This document shows positions 7,588 to 10,555 of a stretch of 10,555 bases of DNA, one piece after another. The stretch's first letter is position 1; each line of letters opens with the position of its first letter. The translations under genes and the position numbers were made by a program. The notes beneath the pieces are model-generated. The model was not told where the DNA came from and did not search any database. It saw only the letters and a program-made list of their open reading frames with translations. The stretch is from an uncultured Burkholderiales bacterium (GTDB taxonomy: Bacteria > Pseudomonadota > Gammaproteobacteria > Burkholderiales > Burkholderiaceae_C), in NCBI GenBank assembly GCA_903953985.1, contig CAJBLW010000423.1, forward strand, positions 1 through 10,555, in the 5' to 3' direction.

Positions 7588-8160
7588 ATGGACATGACTG
7601 GACAACGCACGCTCCAAGTGACACAGCAGCAAGCCTGGGAGGCACTAAATGACCCCGAGATACTGAAGGCCTGCATTCCCGGTTGTCAAAAATTCGAACC
7701 TGCGGGTGATCAAAAATTCGCGGTGGCAGCGGGTATCAAAATGGGGCCCGTCTCGGCCCTGTTCAATGGCCATGTCCAGCTCACAGACATCGTGGCCCCC
7801 CAAAGTTACAAACTCAATTTTGATGCCCAGGGCGGGGTGGCCGGATTTGGCAAAGGCGAGTCGGCGGTAGAAATCAAGCCGTTGGAAAAGGGCTGCGAAT
7901 TGCATTACACCGTGCACTCATCTGTGGGCGGAAAAATCGCACAGTTGGGGCAACGCTTGATTGATGGCGTAGCCAAAAACATGGCCGAAGACTTTTTCAA
8001 GCGCTTTGAGGCTGAACTCGAAAAACGCTACCCCGCAGCGCAAGAACCATCGGGCACCGAAGCCGCTCCGGACTCGAAACAGTCTGCCGGTGTGCCAGCG
8101 TGGATGTGGGCCGCAGGTGCGGCCGTAGTGGTGGCTTTGGTCGTCATGGTTGCACGCTGA
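7588..8160 (+). CDS. coxG: CoxG-like SRPBCC-domain protein with C-terminal membrane anchor
   Basis: This 190-residue protein belongs to the CO dehydrogenase subunit G family. AGGAG (7574-7578) lies 9 nt before the ATG, making this one of the better-defined starts in the operon. Residues 1-148 form an SRPBCC/START-like fold with family landmarks (WEALNDPEILKACIPGC at 17-33, AQGGVAGFGKGES near 80-92, and the VGGKIAQLGQRLIDG stretch at 113-127). A Pro/Ser/Glu-rich linker (149-170) leads to one hydrophobic C-terminal helix (171-189, WMWAAGAAVVVALVVMVA). In Oligotropha, CoxG helps attach the hydroxylase to the cytoplasmic membrane; the tail anchor here fits that role. It shows no enzyme motifs and is not a catalytic subunit. 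Confidence 0.88.
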   Translation: MDMTGQRTLQVTQQQAWEALNDPEILKACIPGCQKFEPAGDQKFAVAAGIKMGPVSALFNGHVQLTDIVAPQSYKLNFDAQGGVAGFGKGESAVEIKPLEKGCELHYTVHSSVGGKIAQLGQRLIDGVAKNMAEDFFKRFEAELEKRYPAAQEPSGTEAAPDSKQSAGVPAWMWAAGAAVVVALVVMVAR

Positions 8161-8176
8161 GAGATTCGAATCAGAC

Positions 8177-9259
8177 ATGGAAAACCTTGACCTCATGGTG
8201 TTGACCCAGCTGTTGGTCTGGCGTTCGCAGGGCCAAAAAGCATTGCTCGCCACGGTGGTGCGAACTTGGGGTTCGTCGCCGCGCCCTGTGGGCTCGATCA
8301 TGGCCCTGTGCGAAACCGGGGCGGTGGTGGGCTCGGTTTCTGGTGGCTGTATCGAAGATGACCTGATCTACCGCTATAAAAACGCTGCTTCATCTGCGGA
8401 CACATCGAGGCCAGAACACAGGACGCACAACATACCCTCCACATCACCCGAGCGCGTGACCTACGGTGTCAGTGCCGATGAAGCGCACCGTTTTGGCTTG
8501 CCCTGTGGCGGCACCCTGGAGCTTGTGCTCGAATTCAACCCCGATGTGTCTGCGCTGAAATCTCTGGTGGACATGCTCACCGACGGCCAGATGGTGCATC
8601 GCCGCACAGACATGGCCACCGGGCAAGTGACCTTGGCCAGGGCCCATCAACCAGAGCCGCTCACGGACGATGGCATCTCGCTGGCCAACAGTTTTGGCCC
8701 TGAGTACCGCATGTTATTGATCGGGGCCGGGCAGCTGACGGAATACTTGGCAACGATGGCTTTGTTTTGTGGCTTTGCCGTCACGGTCTGTGATCCTCGC
8801 TTGGAGTACCGCAGCAGTTGGCAGGTGGCCGGGGTCACGCTCTTGTCGGGCATGCCCGATGACGTGGTCAAGGAATTCCATGTGGACCGCAGAACCTGTG
8901 TGATTGCTTTGACCCACGACCCCAAGCTCGATGACCTGGCTTTGCTGGAAGCCTTGAACAGTGACGCTCTTTACGTCGGTGCCATTGGTTCTCGGCGCAA
9001 CGATGAGGCCAGGCGCGCGCGCATGATCGAACACTTTGATCAAACCGAAGAGAGCTTGGCGTCTTTGCGGGGACCGATTGGCATTTTCATTGGCAGCAAA
9101 ACGCCGCCAGAAATTGCAGTCAGTGTGATGGCCGAAGTATTGGCCTTGAAAAATGCCGTTTCTTTGCCGCGCGACATGCAGGTGGGACCCGCCAAAGAGC
9201 AACTGGAACCGGGCGGCGGATCGGCTGCTGTGTGTTTCAGCCCGAACTCGGGCCAGTAA
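8177..9259 (+). CDS. coxI: XdhC/CoxI family cofactor-insertion protein
   Basis: This 360-residue protein binds the molybdenum cofactor, helps its sulfuration and inserts it into XDH-family enzymes. The N-terminal XdhC/CoxI domain has LATVVRTWGSSPRPVGS (24-40), GSVSGGCIEDDLI (52-64, with the conserved Cys58) and GLPCGGTLELVLE (107-119). The C-terminal Rossmann domain has LIGAGQLTEYLA (181-192), ALTHDPKLDDLA (244-255), YVGAIGSRR (266-274) and IGSKTPPEIAVSVMAE (305-320). The start at 8177 gives the usual N-terminus (MENLDLMVL); a TTG at 8150 overlapping coxG would add nine residues. Neither start has a good Shine-Dalgarno. The stretch at about 68-92, between the CIEDD and VTYG blocks, appears longer than usual and is polar. 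It ends only 11 nt from the end of the convergent regulator. Confidence 0.88.
   Translation: MENLDLMVLTQLLVWRSQGQKALLATVVRTWGSSPRPVGSIMALCETGAVVGSVSGGCIEDDLIYRYKNAASSADTSRPEHRTHNIPSTSPERVTYGVSADEAHRFGLPCGGTLELVLEFNPDVSALKSLVDMLTDGQMVHRRTDMATGQVTLARAHQPEPLTDDGISLANSFGPEYRMLLIGAGQLTEYLATMALFCGFAVTVCDPRLEYRSSWQVAGVTLLSGMPDDVVKEFHVDRRTCVIALTHDPKLDDLALLEALNSDALYVGAIGSRRNDEARRARMIEHFDQTEESLASLRGPIGIFIGSKTPPEIAVSVMAEVLALKNAVSLPRDMQVGPAKEQLEPGGGSAAVCFSPNSGQ
9240..9253 (+). terminator. Small hairpin at the convergent gene ends (weak candidate)
   Basis: GCCCG-AACT-CGGGC makes a 5-bp GC stem with a 4-nt loop just before the coxI stop. No T-run follows on either strand, and the convergent genes leave only 11 nt of spacer. 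It may contribute to ending transcription from either side but is not a standard intrinsic terminator. Confidence 0.2.
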
Positions 9260-9270
9260 TCTTCGCGTGA

Positions 9271-10407
9271 TCAGCCTTTGGGCGCGCTGAGCTTGCGATA
9301 GACCGTGGCGCGGCTGATGCCCAGGGCTCGGGCGGCTTCGGCCACATTGCCTCGCGCTTTGTTCACCGCCTCACGGATCATGTCGGTCTGCACATCCTTG
9401 AGGGGTTTGGACGCGAGTCCGGTTGAATGCATCTGTGCTGCTGGCTGTCTGGCCGGGGTCTGGGGCTGGGCACCATTGCCCGTGCGCAAAGCCAGTGTCT
9501 GCAAGCGCAGGCCTGACCACAGCGGCAGTTCCTGGGCACCACTCTGGCGGCTGGCCGCATCAAACAGGCTTTCCCAAGACGAGGCAAACACATCGCTGGC
9601 GTGCAGTGTTTGACCGTGTGTGGCGGGTGAAAGGGACAGCATTTGACGTGCAGTGGGATTGGCCCCCACGATGAGCCCATTGCTGTCCATCGTGAGCAAG
9701 CCGTCGCTGTCGTCACCGGGCTGGTTACCCGGCCAGTTCAAGCGCAGCACCAGGGCATGCGCGGTCGACAGCAGCCAGCTGTTTTCGATGCTGCGGGCTG
9801 ATCTGCGCACCAAGTGTTTCAGGGCAGGGCGCTCGGTGGTCTCGATGCCGGTCAAATCAAGCATGCCCGCGCACAGGCCGTCAGGCCCAAACACCGGCGC
9901 CCCTGCGCAGCTGTAGACGCTGTTGTTCTGGAAGAAATGTTCGCCCCGATGCAGCCAAACGGGTTGCAGCTCGGTCAATGCGGCGCTGATGGCGGTGGTG
10001 CCCACAGCTTTTTCGGACAAATCCACGCCCACGCGGGCAATCACCCCGGCGCGGCGGTCTTGCCTATCCACTGGCCCATGCACGTCCACCACGATGCCCT
10101 GCACATTGGTCAGGATGGCGAAATAGCGGATGTCGGCAATGGCCCGCGCCAGTTCGGCCAGCACGGGCTGGGCCGCTTGCACCAGCGGGCGGCTGGCTTC
10201 TTGGACGCGTCGCATGTGCTGGGCTGAGATGGCCTCAAAGTCCACCGCCTGGTCTGGTTGCAGCCCCATGCCCAGGCAGCGCTGCCAGGATTGGGCGATC
10301 CAGGGGGGTATGCGCGCACCCACAGTCTCGGTGCGTCCCTGTAAAACCAATTGGCGTGCTTGTGCGATTCGTTCCAAGCGATCGCCGGAAAGTGAAGTCT
10401 GGGGCAT
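9271..10407 (-). CDS. AcoR-like GAF/Fis-HTH transcriptional regulator lacking the AAA+ domain
   Basis: This 378-residue minus-strand protein resembles the sensor half of AcoR-type activators. The N-terminus has the typical RIAQARQLVLQG and SWQRCLGMGLQPD (40-52). A GAF-type sensor domain follows (about 75-205) with VGVDLSEKAVGTTAISAAL (126-144) and CAGAPVFGPDG (167-177). A short PAS-like part (about 232-285) includes TMDSNGLIVGANPTARQML. The C-terminus (338-373) is a Fis-type helix-turn-helix with ALGISRATVYRKL. Between these parts, where AcoR has ~230 residues of sigma-54 AAA+ ATPase (Walker motifs, GAFTGA), there is only a ~50-residue linker. It cannot drive sigma-54 open-complex formation, so it is predicted to act as a simple DNA-binding activator or repressor. 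An in-frame TGA lies just upstream of the ATG, which lacks a good Shine-Dalgarno. Targets may be the divergent downstream gene, the cox operon, or both. Confidence 0.85.
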   Translation of the reverse strand: MPQTSLSGDRLERIAQARQLVLQGRTETVGARIPPWIAQSWQRCLGMGLQPDQAVDFEAISAQHMRRVQEASRPLVQAAQPVLAELARAIADIRYFAILTNVQGIVVDVHGPVDRQDRRAGVIARVGVDLSEKAVGTTAISAALTELQPVWLHRGEHFFQNNSVYSCAGAPVFGPDGLCAGMLDLTGIETTERPALKHLVRRSARSIENSWLLSTAHALVLRLNWPGNQPGDDSDGLLTMDSNGLIVGANPTARQMLSLSPATHGQTLHASDVFASSWESLFDAASRQSGAQELPLWSGLRLQTLALRTGNGAQPQTPARQPAAQMHSTGLASKPLKDVQTDMIREAVNKARGNVAEAARALGISRATVYRKLSAPKG

Positions 10408-10437
10408 GTCAGATGTGTATCAAGCTGAGAATTTTTG

Positions 10438-10467
10438 GTGTGACCCTGCAAAACCTAGGGTTAACAC
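10438..10467. promoter_or_regulatory. Imperfect inverted repeat in the divergent control region (candidate operator)
   Basis: GTGT-G-ACCCT (10438-10447) and AGGGT-TA-ACAC (10457-10467) form an imperfect inverted repeat with a 9-nt spacer, one arm carrying one extra base. It sits 31 nt upstream of the regulator's ATG, between it and a plus-strand gene starting just beyond the window. The position suits an operator for the Fis-HTH regulator, but this is inference from symmetry and location only. Confidence 0.35.
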
Positions 10468-10495
10468 GGATCATTTTGCTGGATGGTGGACCAAC

Positions 10496-10509
10496 AATGC
10501 CTATGCATT
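10496..10509. repeat. Short palindrome AATGC-CTAT-GCATT
   Basis: This perfect 5-bp inverted repeat with a 4-nt spacer lies in the divergent intergenic region, about 40 nt before the Shine-Dalgarno at the window end. It may be a second protein-binding site; a palindrome this short could be chance. Confidence 0.25.
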
Positions 10510-10549
10510 CTGATTCATAAGCGCGTGCTTGAAAAGTCCGCCACACCAC

Positions 10550-10554
10550 AGGAG
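10550..10554 (+). promoter_or_regulatory. Ribosome binding site for a plus-strand gene beyond the window
   Basis: AGGAG occurs at the very end of the window, in the same context as the other start sites here. A start codon would fall about 2-7 nt past the last base. If so, the ~148 nt from 10408 form a divergent promoter region; I see no convincing sigma-70 or sigma-54 promoter in it. Confidence 0.5.
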
Positions 10555-10555
10555 A

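Noticed and set aside
8150..8176. Upstream TTG start for coxI overlapping coxG
   Set aside because: It adds nine residues not typical of the family, and the ATG at 8177 gives the usual MENLDLMVL start. It is not fully excluded, since neither start has a strong Shine-Dalgarno.
10486..10500. Sigma-54 -24/-12 promoter (GG...GC) before the divergent gene
   Set aside because: The GG and GC are separated by 9 nt (or 12 nt using the previous GG), not the required 10, and flanking consensus bases are missing.
10130..10513. Plus-strand open frame over the regulator 5' end and intergenic region
   Set aside because: It is antisense to the well-supported GAF-domain coding sequence and has no domain or Shine-Dalgarno.

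Overview
The window reads as chromosomal DNA from a betaproteobacterium, most likely Burkholderiales/Comamonadaceae. That placement is inferred from the GC-rich coding sequence, the protein style, the gene order and the tight ATGA-type overlaps; no rRNA or marker gene fixes it. Coding density is very high, and there are no tRNAs, rRNAs, CRISPR arrays, transposases or phage genes.

Region 1 (1-1688) is the end of a tungstate-type ABC importer. It holds the last ~50 codons of a TupB-like permease, a complete TupC-like ATPase (154-876) and a complete TupA-like periplasmic binding protein (873-1688), each overlapping the next by 4 nt. A 118-nt gap follows, containing an inverted repeat without a T-tract.

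Region 2 (1807-9259) is a seven-gene same-strand operon for a molybdenum hydroxylase of the xanthine oxidase/CO dehydrogenase family. The order is coxS (2Fe-2S subunit), coxL (Mo-cofactor subunit), coxM (FAD subunit), coxD (MoxR AAA+ ATPase), coxE (VWA protein), coxG (SRPBCC membrane-anchored protein) and coxI/xdhC (cofactor sulfuration/insertion chaperone). CoxL carries AYRGAGR, the form II signature, and the order S-L-M is the form II order. This is therefore probably not a true CO dehydrogenase but an oxidoreductase for an unidentified organic substrate. CoxS passes electrons from the Mo site to FAD on CoxM; CoxD, CoxE and CoxI are predicted to mature the active site, and CoxG to hold the enzyme at the membrane.

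Region 3 (9271-10407, minus strand) is a convergent regulator. It has the GAF-containing sensor half of AcoR-type activators and a C-terminal Fis-type helix-turn-helix, but no sigma-54 AAA+ domain between them. The last ~148 nt form a divergent control region with inverted repeats, ending in a Shine-Dalgarno sequence for a plus-strand gene that starts just outside the window.

The most interesting points are a tungstate importer directly upstream of a 'molybdenum' hydroxylase operon, which raises the question of which metal the enzyme uses, and the regulator lacking its AAA+ domain next to candidate operators.
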